The notes under the pieces were generated by a model. It searched no databases. It saw only the letters and a list, made by a program, of their open reading frames with translations, and had not been told where the DNA came from. From the NCBI GenBank assembly GCA_907163375.1, contig CAJQUW010012704.1, positions 186,001-250,000 on the forward strand: a stretch of 64,000 bases of DNA, given 5' to 3'. The translations under genes and the position numbers were made by a program. This document shows, one piece after another, positions 23,801-35,916 of this stretch. Each line of letters begins with the position of its first letter. Position 1 is the first letter of the stretch. The DNA comes from Prostheceraeus crozeri (lineage: Eukaryota > Platyhelminthes > Polycladida > Euryleptidae).

Positions 23801-24189
23801 TAGAGTAGCTTCATCTCGGTAGTATGTAAACACAGAAATAATTTGCAAAAATTTAACTTTTTAAAAACTGCGCAGATAATTTTTTGGACCACAGGAACGT
23901 AATCTACGCAAAAACTGAATATTTTCATATTAAAATTTTTACCGTATACAGATGCTTTTTTGAGTTGACACTCTACCTACTATACCTACTCTAAGGCTGC
24001 AACGCTTGTCGGTCAAGACCTTGTAGAGAAGAGAGGCCTGCTATAATAGGGATATATTTCCATTGTTGTCTTCATTACATGAAAAGTGGCCGATCCTGTC
24101 TGTCCTACGACTGCTGGAGACAAGGTTGGGCAAAAACTCTTCCATAGGATTTCCAAGTTCTTCCATAGTACTGGGCCAAATGCCCACGA
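20846..24189. other. Intergenic or intronic host DNA
   Basis: No credible gene over most of this 3.3-kb AT-rich stretch. A 104-residue minus-strand frame (21,174-21,488) reads like ordinary protein in places (QERDIILCIRLPSDLFIVLRL) but has no recognisable family or neighbours. A short frame at 22,165-22,305 is listed separately. Confidence 0.4.
22165..22305 (+). CDS. Possible short coding exon, Thr/Pro-rich
   Basis: A 46-codon frame starting with a double ATG (MMSCDPSLNQSVTETPTAVP...) in a locally GC-richer patch within AT-rich DNA. It has no family and no splice signals I can trust. It is listed because the base composition differs sharply from its surroundings. It may be chance. Confidence 0.15.
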   Translation: MMSCDPSLNQSVTETPTAVPTPNRLVLITPAADPILATKTPVGSNH

Positions 24190-26900
24190 CCAAGGGAGGA
24201 TAAAACTTAATTTTCCGGATCCGCGTCCTCATCCGCAAAATCAAAAATTAATCATCCATCCGTATCCGCATCTGCGCTCTATCTGCACCAAATCCGCTCC
24301 GACACCACAGTGGCAACAATATTCAAAATTATTCTGGGAATCGTTCAGATACACTTAATAGGACAATTTTAATCTTGTGGATTTTATGGCTAAAGTCCAT
24401 AAACTGGGCCTAAAAAACGGTACATTGAGAATGAAGTTTGGTGGTGCAATGAGGAGGTTCAGGAGGTGGCACGGAAAAAGAGAAAATTGGCGCATCTTGG
24501 GATAGGCGCATTTGGCGGCTATCCCAAGACGTTGTTGACCGACAGCGCAACACGGAAGCGTAGTCAGAGACATGGAGAGCCGTAGCAAAAGCAAAAGAAA
24601 CGTACTTCGCTTGTGTGTATGACGCGTCAACGCCCCGAGAGGCGCGAACAAAGCCTACTGACTGGCGAAGGCCCGTCAGCGAGTAACCCAAGATTCAGTC
24701 AGGTCTCAAACATTAAAGATGAGGACTACCAACTCCTGCTCGAACCGGCAGACATCCTGCATCGCTGGAGCGAGCCTTTCTCCGAGATCTGCAACAAAGA
24801 GTTCTTGCACCCACCAGTCAACAGCGCCGTGAAAGTTCCTGGGCCGGTCCCGAAGATCACACGTGCTGAAGTAGCGTGCGCAATCAGGAAGATGAAGTTA
24901 AGCACTGGGGGTGATGAGATAACGACCGAGCTGTGGAAGGTACTTGATGAAATATGTGTGAACATCCTCACCACCGTTTTCGAAGCCATCATCGAAGCAG
25001 GCGAGGTGCCGCAGGAGTGGACAGAGAGCATCACAGTACCACTATTTGAAGAACAAGGGTGAAGTGAATAAATGTGGAAACTACCTCCCTTTTCGTCAAC
25101 TGGGCCATAGCATGAAGATCTTTGAGAAGATTGTAGACAGCCGCCTCCACCACGCTTTCGTCAACCTGTAGAAAGCATTCGGCTCATATCGCATGCTCTG
25201 CGGAATTATGATGTACCCGAACCGTACGTGGGGTGGGTGCAGATGATGTTCCGAAACGTCACAAGCCGTGCACGGTGCCCGGCAGGACTGTCCCCGATCC
25301 GAGTCGGCGTGCACCAAAGGTCAGATCATGCACCGTTTCTCTTTATCTTTTACATGGAAACACGGTGAGAAGGAGCATCGAAGCCCCACATCCGTGGTGG
25401 ATGCTGTACGCAGATGACGTGTGTATGGCTGTCACGAACAGAGAAGACCTCAATGCGCAGGTACAGCTGTGGAAGAACAAGCACGGTCTACGGCTCAACC
25501 TCGGCAGAGTACATGCAATGTAAAGAACAAGCCGATGGAACACTGCAAGTCGACGGAACGGACCTTCCAAAGATCGCCAGCATCAAGTGCGTGGATCACT
25601 CCCAATTGCGGATGGTGACAGATCCCAGAAGCGCGTGCCCGTGTCACCGCTGCTTGGCTGCAGTGGAGAAGGGTCGCCGGCGGGCTCCGCGACAAGCGAA
25701 TACCCACGAGGCTTAAATCAAAGTATGCACAACGGTTGTGCGACCAATAGCGATGTATGCAAGCGAATGCTGGCCGAACACAACAGCTCATGACCGTGCG
25801 CTGTATGTCATGGAGATGCGCATGCTGCGATTCTCGCTGGGACTGACGCTGGACCATGCGCAGAACAAGGAGGTGGGTGTCTTGGTGTGGCGGCAATCCC
25901 CAAGAAGCAGGCTCTGCTGGTTTGGACACGTCGGCCGTGCTGCGGCGGGCTCTGTTGTGCAAACCGCAATGCAGCTGGAGGTGCCAGTCACACGAACACG
26001 CGGGAGGCTCAATCAACGATGGATAGACACCATTGTTGAAGGTTTACGTGGAACCCAACTGAAGGAGGATGGTTCCAGTGATCGAACAAAAATGCAGACA
26101 TGGCTACCGGCATGCCGACCCAGCTCCCGCGGGAGATGGCGAAGAAGATAATGATGAGACCAAAGCGGCCAATAAACAAACAAATATCTTTTCTAAAGGT
26201 CAAGACCATGCAAAGCTACAAATAGTTAGCTTAAACTGTCGGCCACATGCATACTAGCAATACAACTCACTCTTCTTTAGAACCGGTTTTCAGTACATGA
26301 ATTGTCTTCACTGCTGGCATAAACGAGACTTCACGGGCGTTTTTAATCATTGAGGCAAATAGACCACAGCCATCAAACTTCTATACGTTAATAAGCTTGT
26401 GCACGCACCAGTACATAGATAACCTGGTTTATACACCCACAGGCAGCCTCCTGAGCAGACTGAATTGAAGGTTCACTACTTATCATAACGATTGCTCATA
26501 GCATGATATGGCAGCACAGTTATTCTCATTTAATTATACTAGGCTGCGTATTTGTAGGCCAATGTTTCATTTATTATTTTATTCAGCCTGTTTGTGATGT
26601 TTGGTACGAATAATCACAGCTATGTAAGGATTAGAAATCCTACAAAACAAAGTACCGGGTATGCTATTCATGTAGACTATTTAAGTGGCTACTTTTAAAA
26701 CTATTTTAAGTAGACTAAGTATCCTGTTTATCGAGATCTTTCTGAGCTTACGGCGAAATGACAACAATAAAGCAGGCTACTACCTGCACTGCAGCTTTCT
26801 GAGTGTATTTTGAATGACTAAAACCTCAAAGTCATTGCATCGCTGAACGGCCAACCTACATGTAATTGCACTGTATATATTTACTGTATTTCATTGCGCC
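24190..26900. repeat. Dispersed repeat, copy 1, interrupted by a LINE
   Basis: The flanks (about 24,190-24,400 and 26,165-26,900) match the uninterrupted stretch at 38,228-38,885 plus 39,741-40,020. Shared phrases are GGATCCGCGTC, AACTTAATAGGACAATTTT, GGTCAAG-C-ATGCAAAGCTAC, TTCTTTAG-ACCGGTTTTCA and GGATTAGAAATCCTA. The family is unknown. It may be a non-autonomous transposon, since CCGGATCCGC-like and CCGGATGCG-like words occur near both ends. Confidence 0.6.
24405..26160 (+). mobile_element. RTE-like non-LTR retrotransposon (LINE) fragment
   Basis: Pieces of reverse transcriptase in several frames. These include WW.NEEVQE.ARKKRKLAHL upstream, KITRAEVACAIRKMKLSTGGDEITTELWK, VPQEWTESITVPLF followed by NKCGNY-like sequence, the catalytic YADDVCMAV box near 25.41 kb, and a C-terminal connection domain ending RHADPAPAGD. 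The 3' end runs into a GAAGATAATGATGAG tail like the short repeats ending many RTE elements. It is 5'-truncated, lacks the endonuclease, and has many frameshifts and stops. It sits inside the dispersed repeat of 24.2-26.9 kb. Confidence 0.7.
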
Positions 26901-27294
26901 CAGAAGGCAAAATGTGGATAGTTCAACTTTTGTTCATTATGTCTTCTTTCCGCAAAAATCAAAATTCTCGATTAGCATCCACAAAATACCAACTCTCCGT
27001 ATCCGTACGTCTTCCGGATGCGAAATCATCCTAAAACTAAATTTCACACTGAAGTTCGATTTGATTATTTCTGAATTGATACGAGCTTGCAGGAGTATTG
27101 AACAATTGATTGCAATATACTGAAAAGTGGTTAGAGAAGCACGATTCCTCATCATGCAACTCAGTAGCCTTGATAAAAATTAATGAAAATATTCAACTCT
27201 TCACTGACAGATGAATTTTCCGAACATCGCTCACTCACTTTGTGTAACTAACTTCAAAAGTTATGTATTCAGTGATTAGGTATAATTGGCAAGT
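26901..27294. other. AT-rich host DNA, nothing recognised
   Basis: About 0.4 kb between the dispersed repeat and the terminal-inverted-repeat element. No gene or repeat that I can support, apart from a CCGTATCCGTACG...CCGGATGCG segment that may be the end of the dispersed repeat. Confidence 0.4.
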
Positions 27295-28205
27295 TAAAGG
27301 CGCGTTCACACTACCACGAAAACGATAAAATCGTGATTAGATCAAAAATTTATCGTTGGTCTCCGCTGTTCATATTGTGACGATTTATCGTGACGATAAA
27401 GTCGTTCAACTACACAATTTCATCAGTTCTCCAAATTCTCCAAATCAGTTCTTCAAATGTTCTCCTGGTTTTGCTGCTGCTGCGAAGAAGGCGAAAAAAG
27501 AGACGCAGCTATTGAAATAATCCATTATCTACAAAAAGAGATGAGCTTGGGGGAGATGAGCCGATCGGAGATGAAGGTTACTTTGACGTAACATCTGCTT
27601 TTGCTTAGATAAGCGATGTTTTTCCGTTTTCTTTTCGGTTCTTTCTTTGATAGCTGATGATCTTTCGGATAATCATCCAGTCGAAGGATTTTATCAAATA
27701 GTTGTATATGTGCTTTTGATTCGAAGTTGAGTGTGAACAGCGCCCTGTTATTCATTTTCTCTCATTTCTGATGGTTGCTAGCTTTGTTATTGATGAAATG
27801 TTTTAAGTGAAATTAATGAAGATATTCTTCCTGACGTTATTTTTCTATAATTCAGACTCATTTCAATTTGTTGTTATGACAAGGTCAAGAAGACTCAATC
27901 TTTTATTTTGTTTTGACTATTTAATTCCGAATTAAAATAATCGCGCTCTGTGTTTTTAGGCTTGATTGAAACACAAAAGCACTATCTTATCCATCTGGGA
28001 GTGCAAAGCAATCGACAACACACATTTTGAAAATATGACTTGTATTTATGCTCTGAAATGCTCTTTTCTCGATGTTGTTTATAAAGAGCGTTGTCATAAT
28101 GCTTGATAAGGACGATCACATGGGTAGTCCCGTAACTTGCTTATTACTAAGCATTCTAGCTAGACTCACCAAAAATAATAATAATGCACAAAGTCCTTCA
28201 GGACC

Positions 28206-28262
28206 GGTGTCAATGCAATTGGCCTAAAGTGCTATGTGCTTTAGGCGCATTGCATTGACACC
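28206..28262. repeat. 57-nt near-perfect hairpin
   Basis: GGTGTCAATGCAAT (28,206-28,219) pairs with ATTGCATTGACACC (28,249-28,262). After a 2-nt mismatch, GCCTAAAG pairs with CTTTAGGC around a 9-nt loop. This gives 22 paired bases in 57 nt. The size and shape would suit a small-RNA precursor or a tiny palindromic transposon relic. No family was recognised. Confidence 0.6.
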
Positions 28263-31200
28263 GTCTCGAAAAGGGAACACATAAAAACACACATAAGATA
28301 TATCTATAATATGATAAATAAAGATTTTTTTGCAACCATAATACATCTATGTCTAACAAAATAAATTTTTCGATAACTTGAGAAGGTATTCCATCCACTG
28401 ATAAATCGTACATTGATGCTTATAAAGAGTAGACTTAAAAATTGCCTTCTGATTCATATGTAAGTCTACTACATTATTTGGTCTATATACAGCGAATCCC
28501 ATCCGTATTGACGGAACCGCGACTATTTGTATTGATCAATATCAATAAATAGACTATGGAAAATCAATCACAGAACTGGTATAAATATACATACTGGCAT
28601 TACTTGCTCATTTATGCCCATGATCAATTAAATGATCGGTATCCTTATCAGCTACATGCATTCATCACTTTTCAAATTTTAAGTCATTGAAATATCTCTC
28701 ATGTTTGTGAGTGCCATCTCATCATACAGAGCTCACCAACAGAACTCACCAGCCCCAGAGCTCAGCAATTCCTAAATAGAGTCGCTATTCAACCCTATTT
28801 TACCCCGGGAGAAGGCTGCCGCCCTTCTCTATAATTGACTTAATCATTCACCCCCGAATTCATGTATGTATTTGGTATATGAATAACAACAATTTTGTAT
28901 AATGGCTGCATCACAAATATAAATTGGACAGATTATTATGCCTCACAACAAGAGGTAGGTATGTGGACTCCGACTTCGTGCTCCGATCTTGAAATTAGCA
29001 TCCCTTGAAAACACTAAATTCGATCATGGACCAATAATTTCTCTTGCCATCGGCATTATCCACATAAATAAATTTTCCACAAAGAGATTCAGCTTTGAGT
29101 GAATACATATAATAACATATGTGGTCAGCAGGTGTCAAGGGAAGATACATTGATGTACAGCAGGGTGCAGGAGAGACGATGCATGCAGGGGAGTAGACGA
29201 AAGGGCTCTGTTAATTCGAGGACCAGTGACTTAGAAAAGGAATAATACCTATTATTTCTATATCAATAAATGACAAAGGCAGACAGGAAAAAGAAGAAAG
29301 ACGAGTATCACAACACCGGGAAAGTCTAGATAGAGGGAAAGGAGATATTCTTCGATCAAGAGGAGACATGAGGAGAAGGATGAGAGTAAAGTAGGAATGG
29401 AGAGAGGAAGCGGAAAAAGGAAAGCCATGTTTCGAGTTCCTCCGACTTCTCTCGCGATTCTTCTACAAAATGTCCATTTCTGCTATTTATGCTCATCATT
29501 CATAGTTTCATGGTTAGTCAAAATAATGTGATGACTCCTGATTGGACTAACGTGGAGGACTGAGCGGGGTCCGGTCCGACGCTCGAGGGACCAAGAGACC
29601 CTCAACAAGTAAAAATGAGTGACTCATTTTTACAAGCTAGGGCTGTGTGCGGTCCTCACTAAAGTAATATATGTAGACATAAATGCCCTATGACCTAATA
29701 TATGCAACGATACACGGTGGGCTGACGGGTTGCAAGACATATGTGGAATTGGGTTAGAAGGTGAGATATACGCGTCATTTTATGACTAGCTACGACTTAA
29801 TTTAGAATTTAGTTCTACAAGAGCATTTAACATATCAAACAGTGCTATATGTACGAGTATATATTGGCCTATGTCAGGCTTAGTACACTAAATACATTAT
29901 ACATTATGGTCTACCTACATTGATGTTGGCCTATGTCTCAAATAAAATTAAGCCTATTCTACATCGAATGATTTTTTGCGACCTGTAGTTAAAGTGTCTT
30001 AAATATTCAATAGAGTGGTCAAAAAATTGGCTTTCAGATAAGCTCTCGACATAGTTCTCATCGATATTCAGATCTCATCATCTCAAAGTCAAAGGGAAAA
30101 CAAATCACTATGAAACATAGACATGGATTATATTATTACTGTACGGCAAAAATAAGCACACGGACACTCAGCTGAAATTGACATAACGACGCACAGTTAC
30201 CAGTCTATGATTGGATACAACCCACAATTTCTGCTGAAACATTCTCTCGCTGGCTGAACAGAAGATTTGACAGAAGTGGAACTGTGGGCTTATTAGATCG
30301 CTCGGTCCGGACCGCGACATGGTCCTCCCAGCTTGCTTGGTTTTCTTTTTCTCTCTCGACCAGCGATCCGACGAGATTGTGGATTACTCCATGTGAGGAT
30401 ATTTGGTGCTATAGAATGAATCATTATTTTTTCGATGAAAACAATTTTCTAATTTAATTACCAAATCAAAAGTTGATAACACTTATCAGTGTAGTCCGGA
30501 GCGCAACCATGAATTCTCCGAAGTCGTAGCGTGGAGCGCATTTGGGTCAGCCAAGGTGGAGCGCGAAAACCTCTGCTCACAACAGTAGACCTATATTTGA
30601 TGCTTTGACTGGTTTGACTATCACAGTGCAATTAAACATATTCCCAACATTGTGTGAAGACGTTTCTATGGGACAACGGATCAAAATGCATCGTTCATGA
30701 ATTTCCAAGTCATACTCAGAAGAAAAATCAAAAGTTTTGATAAAAGTGGAAAATTTTGAATTGGTGTGTATATAGTAATATGATGGCCGATCTGGTAAAA
30801 ACTGATGCCAAGTCAATTGTGTTGCATAGTAGGCCTAATTTTGGGAACGATTGAATCATCAGAACAACCATGGGAACATCAAATGAGGCTCACCCCGGGT
30901 TTTCTGAGGTCAATATAGCCTGGCAAAATAGAGATAATTTACATCAGTGAACAATCTAAATAGAATTTGTCTTTGTACACTGAAACATACTACACTGAGG
31001 CCGAGTGAAGAGTGGTTTATATTTCTCCCGAAATACATGTATACCGGGGATAGTGCTGCAGAAATCAGCTGGATGTTTGGCAATCATTTACAACTAGGCT
31101 CTACTACGTGTTTAGTGGCTAGCCGAAAGCAGAAGCGAAACCTCGGTTTTCAATAAACCGCAGCGACCGACTTTTTTGACGAATCGAGTTTGGATTTTGA

Positions 31201-31666
31201 ACTTTTTCAGATATTTTGTATTTATCTTCTTGATACAATCTAAGCTAATCGATTATCAAAAATTAACTGCTACGGAAAAGTGAATCATTTAATGGCATCA
31301 AATGCTATTCACACAATATATAAAGTTAAGTTATTATACCAGAACTTTTAAGAGTAATGCTCTTCAGATGTCCAATTCAGTTTCAGGGAAAATGTCTTGA
31401 AAGAAGCTGCCAATGAAAAGCGTCACTGTCGAGTATTCAAGCACGGTACATATACATGTACAGTGTACAATGTACATGTGCGTTCGCGGTACTAAAAATA
31501 AATGCAATAATGTTATTGATAACTTTATTTATACTTGAGGGACGGATGGACGTGCGAATCGGCAAAGATAGATTTTGAGGGATTTGCTAAAAATTCGCTG
31601 AGTTAATAAACGCTTCAAATTCGTTGAAAGAGCAGTCATAATTGGGAGTTCAATACACGTACGTGC

Positions 31667-31830
31667 GGGGTTGTTAGGTGGTTAAGATTCCTAGATATAT
31701 CTTTTAAACCGCAAGTTCGTGGTTTGAATGTCACTTCTGAAATTCGCGTTGTATTGTGTAGGACGTCACACAATGCAAGTCACTCGGACGTCATCGTCAT
31801 CGTATTTACTGATAGGAATGTACTGGGTAT
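31667..31830 (+). repeat. Possible tRNA-derived SINE
   Basis: GGGGTTGTTAGGTGGTTAAG resembles a tRNA 5' part with an A box, and about 50 nt on, GTTCGTGGTTTGAATGTCAC resembles a B box. The spacing suits an RNA polymerase III promoter. An unrelated body follows (GGACGTCACACAATGCAAG). It does not fold as a functional tRNA. Confidence 0.35.
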
Positions 31831-32529
31831 TCTTTTTTTCTCAACTTTCGAAATTAGTCCATTCTGATGTGAGTGATGTCATATTGAACATTTGAAGATG
31901 ATGTCGATAAAAATGAGTCCTATTTCATGTACTTTCTAACAATTGTTCATAAGCAAAGTAGTCATAATTTTGATGCTTTATATTCTCTAAATGATATGCT
32001 AGTGTCAACAGGTGGGAATTAAGGAAACTGCTTTGATCTCCGACATTCACACTTGCATTGTTGACACTGAACGCGCTCGCTTGAATCCCTCGGACTCAGT
32101 GGATATTGTTAGATGTCTTGATTGTCGGGCTTGGAAAGAAGCCGGTGAATCGCATGAATGGGCGCGTCAATCGAATGATTGTCCGGTAGCAAAGCTAAAA
32201 GATAGCCTTTCACAAAATAAGTTTCTCCACTGTGCCGTTATTTCGGCACGAAATGTCAAGACAAAGGTATGCATTTTGATCACTAATTTACGCTGACTAT
32301 GATTCTGACATCAGAATTGGCATTTGGAACAAAATTGTGTTCGACGATTTTTTATCGTTCAAGAAAATCGCTCTGGAAGCGATCCCGACGATGCGATTTC
32401 ATCGTTGAACGATTTATCGTCGAGAAAATCGGGCTAATGTGAACAGCAGCTATGTTACACATGCAGAGCGATTTTATTTCAATTTATCGTTATAGTTATC
32501 GTTATCGCGCTAATGTGAACGCGCCTTAA

Positions 32530-33057
32530 TCCATTGAAACATGCACAACACTCATCCGATCCGTCCATTAATTGTTCAATGGAGTACACTCGGTCAATCA
32601 ACAGATGAAGAGTGTGGCATGCATCATTGCACGCGATCACAACACGTTATCGTGCTATGACGAAGAAGAAAAGGTAGACCACAGACATCTCAATATGAAA
32701 GGTGCATGGCAATAGGTCAGTCGCTTGGTCAATCATCGCTTCGAATTCGAATATTGTCGAATGTATAATTTGACACCCAACACGAACGGGCTAGAGCTTT
32801 CAGACGTAGGAACTTCTAAGTATGATTTGTTGAATCGGGAAGTAACCACGGAAAAAAACGAGGTGGCATTCAATCGTCTATCATGCTGGACAAAAAAGAA
32901 GCTCAGATTGACGTTATATTTTATGCCTCTCTGGAGTGCTCAAAACGCAAAACATTTTCGTTAATAGCACGAAACTATTTGCCTATAGCACGAAACATAC
33001 AATAAACCGAAACAGACATGTATTGTAGCATTTGCCGAAATGGCAAAATGATTGAAA
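32530..33057. other. AT-rich host DNA, nothing recognised
   Basis: Half a kilobase between two DNA transposons. A 79-residue plus-strand frame at 32,725-32,964 has no recognisable features. Confidence 0.4.
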
Positions 33058-33204
33058 TACAGGGTGCGAGAAAAGTCTTTGCGGATTTTTGATAACTTTA
33101 TATTTAGTTATTGTATGGTGAATTGTTTTACTTTATTTTCATTTTTCTTTGAACAAACCCATCTAGAAATAAAAACTAAACATTCCATGCACTCATTGAC
33201 ATTT

Positions 33205-34251
33205 TTATTCTTCAAATAGCTCACCGTCATGCTCAATGCACTTCAGAAAACGTTTCTGAAAATTCCTCAACGAATCACGGTAGTAAGAGAGAGCAATGTT
33301 GTTCATTTGTCGCTCAATCTCTTCCCGCAAGTCCTGAATGTTCCTGTAAATAAAACCTGGAGGATAAACCAATTGCCGCAGGTGACTCCAGAACCAAAAG
33401 TCGCAGGGTGTCAAGTCCGGCGATCTTGCTGGCCATTCAAAAGATCCTCTCCTGCCGATCCAGCGATTGGACAAATGAGTCTCTAGAATTTGACGCGCTG
33501 AAAGAGAATAATGTGGAGGTGCTCCGTCTTGCTGAAACAGAAGGGTTCTTCCAGTGCCACGAGAGAAATAAGGAACGACTTGGTTCAACAGAAGATCAGA
33601 ATATCTCTTTCCATTCATGGTTTCTGAACTGATATCGTAGAGAAGAAGTCCGGAATAGCCTATACAGGCCCACACGGTGAGGCTAGGAGTCTTGCCTGGG
33701 TTGGTCATTCTAATATTCGGGTTCGTCGTAGTCCAGAAGTGCACATTGTGCTTGTTGATGTTGCCTGTCAACGATATGACACACTCGTCCGAAAATGTTA
33801 GCTTTCGGAGGAAAGCAGGATCTTCTCTCGATTTTCTCCTCATTTCTTCACAAAATTGTAAGCGGCGGTCTTCGTCCCCATCACAAAGAAATTGAGAATA
33901 TAGCGGCTTGTATGGATGATAATGCTAGGCTTTTAGAACTTTTCGGACAGTGAAATCAGAGATCCCGACATCCCTCGATATCGCTCTTGTCGAAGTTGAA
34001 GGATTTTCAGTGACAGCTTCAATTACCTTTTGCCTGTTTTCATCTCCAGATGCTGTTATGGGTCTGCCACTTCTGGGTCGGTCGTGGGACAGGCTGCCGG
34101 TTTCAAGAAGTTTGTTCTTCTAATACAAGATTGTTCTCGACGATGGGGGTTCCTTGTTAAATTTCTCTCTGAATTGACGAGCACTTTCTTCACAGTTGAA
34201 AGAAATGGCCCACGATGTGCAATAAACTTTTTCTATTGTCGAGAATTCCAT
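33205..34251 (-). pseudogene. Mariner transposase, DD41D (rosa/Visitor-like)
   Basis: About 348 codons from ATG at 34,251. The N-terminal helix-turn-helix part includes SARQFREKFNKEPPSSRTI and SLSHDRPRSGRP. The catalytic acids are in TFSDECVISL, FQQDGAPPHY and SPDLTPCDFWFW. Forty-one residues separate the second and third Asp, the spacing reported for the DD41D group of the Tc1/mariner superfamily. The length matches the family. Two in-frame TAG codons interrupt an otherwise open frame, so it is recently inactivated. It cuts and pastes its own TA-flanked ends. Confidence 0.85.
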
Positions 34252-34329
34252 CACAATATCAAATTACTCACATCCATCAGTGTATCGAGTTTATAAACAC
34301 AGTGTATAAAATGTATTGATTAAAATTAA

Positions 34330-34640
34330 AAATCTCGTAGTAAGATTCAAATGTGAAATCTATGCTGGTCAGCAAAAATAAGTGGCATAGCTTTTCAAGG
34401 CATAACATTTATTAAGGTTAATCATCCATGGTTTAGTCCGTCATTTAATGATCGATCCTCGAAGTTAGATTTAAATTTGAAATCTATGGAGCTCAGCAAA
34501 AACGAGTGGCATAGCTATTTGAAGCACAACTTTGTTGATTTGATTAAAATGAGATCAAATCTCGTAGCTAGATTCAAATGTGAAATCCATGAGCTCAGGA
34601 AAAACAAGTGGCATAGCTTTTTAAAGCATCGAAAATAGCA
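34330..34640. repeat. Three tandem units of about 100-120 bp inside the mariner
   Basis: Copies start near 34,330, 34,455 and 34,555. Each reads roughly AGATT-AAAT-TGAAATC-ATG, then CTCAGCAAAAA-GAGTGGCATAGCT and GAAGCA. They lie between the transposase start and the right terminal repeat, where subterminal transposase-binding sites often lie in this superfamily. Confidence 0.65.
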
Positions 34641-34878
34641 CAATGAAATGCCGAGTTTACAAAACGTATGGAAAGTAATCAATTTAAATTTTGTTGATTG
34701 AATAGCATAAAGGTCACTATGTGTTAAATCTGAAGACTTGGCATGCATAATAGTCGAGTGACAGAGTTATCTACAAACGCATTGCCACATATTGATCACT
34801 GAAGAAATGATATTTGATCATTGAATAGCAAAATATAAAGTTGACAAAAATCCGCAAGGACTTTTCTCGCACCCTGTA

Positions 34879-35916
34879 CAATTGAATGCAAGCCCGTGAA
34901 CAAAGATGGTATAATTTCCACCAAAATGTTTAAACGATAAGATTGCAGTTTCATTTTTCACAAAATGTGTCTCAAGATGATTGAGTGAAGAATAACAACA
35001 ATCCGACAGCAATCACATTGGATATCTGCAAAGATATCTTCGTGATTTTCTTGCTTTAGACATTCAAGACTTTTAGCTTTATGTATTTTCAAACTATTCG
35101 TCAAAATCATTGGATTTGACTCACTGGAAGGGCAGATTTTGACCTGTTTTAAAAAATACATTTTCCAGTGGTATCAATTTTGCCATTGTACAGACATTGA
35201 GCAACTTTCAAGGGAGTGCATTGATTTTCGATATGAGCGCAAATGTGGGTATTGCGCAAAGCTTGCGGGTAAATGTACAAATATGGGTCTAAATTATATT
35301 GCATTATGGTTAACTATCAGACAGAAAATACTGTGCCTCAAATTCGTATGCTAAATATATGTACATGTTAAAACTGCTTATTAAAAGCAGCAATAAAAGG
35401 GCAGATTTAAACAGCATTTTATATATATTTCAAGCAGTTTGAAGACTGTCGTTAAATCTTCCTTCTACTCTACAATCTCATTTGATCTCATTGATTATCA
35501 CTTTACAGACACATCGAAATGGTACCATTTGAAAGAAAATCATTTACATTTCATCAACGCATTCTTCAGTTGCATTCCATACACAGATCAATCTTGTCAA
35601 CTTTCTGTAATCTATCATAACTTCTCACAACATGTAACCCTTTTGGGACCATGATTAGGGATCGCTAAGAGGAATTACAACAAAAATTCAAAAATATATG
35701 CAATTTAAACGTTTTATAATTCTAAATTTGTATTTATAGTATTTAGTTAGATGAGCCAGGGAATGAATACCGCCATCATCTCATGAACAAACATGTCCTG
35801 CGGTTTTTATTTAGTTCTAAGTAATGCAGATCTCGATGAGCTTCAGTAGGCATTACTGCTTGTTTTCCTTCACATGCAGAATAATTTATATGTAATGAAT
35901 GATGGCAAGCACTTAC
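34879..35916. other. Host intron or intergenic DNA
   Basis: No supported gene. Being downstream (minus strand) of a GTAAGT donor at 35,916-35,911, it is probably intron of the transporter gene. Confidence 0.4.

Larger units (their letters stand above)
27298..32526. mobile_element. 5.2-kb DNA transposon with long imperfect TIRs and TAA duplication
   Basis: The left end AGGCGCGTTCACACTA (27,298-27,313) and right end TAATGTGAACGCGCCT (32,511-32,526) are inverted matches at 15 of 16 positions. They are flanked by TAA on both sides (27,295-27,297 and 32,527-32,529). Inner blocks also match inverted (GCTGTTCA-ATT...CGACGATAAA-TCGTTCAAC), so the repeats extend roughly 120-200 bp. A 3-bp TAA duplication suggests PIF/Harbinger. 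No transposase is recognisable inside. Open pieces at 27,525-27,755 (-) and 32,012-32,296 (+) are unassigned. Alternatively these are two separate MITEs facing each other. Confidence 0.5.
33060..34876 (-). mobile_element. Nearly complete mariner element, DD41D type
   Basis: The terminal inverted repeats begin CAGGGTGCGAGAAAAGTC at the left and end GGACTTTTCTCGCACCCTG at the right, matching over about 44 bp. TA lies on both sides (33,058-33,059 and 34,877-34,878), the standard Tc1/mariner target duplication. The 1,817-bp element holds one transposase gene on the minus strand. Three tandem units lie between the gene start and the right end. The well-matched ends suggest moderate youth. Confidence 0.9.

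Noticed and set aside
24355-24691. Minus-strand open frames opposite the LINE start
   Set aside because: They are shadows of the LINE coding region in other frames, with no pattern of their own.
30160-30310. Helix-turn-helix-like phrase (FSRWLNRRFDRSGTVGLLDRS) suggesting another Tc1/mariner transposase
   Set aside because: Only about 30 residues fit, with no catalytic domain or terminal repeats around it.
31667-31740. A functional tRNA gene
   Set aside because: A- and B-box-like words are present, but the arms do not pair as a tRNA. A SINE is the better reading.
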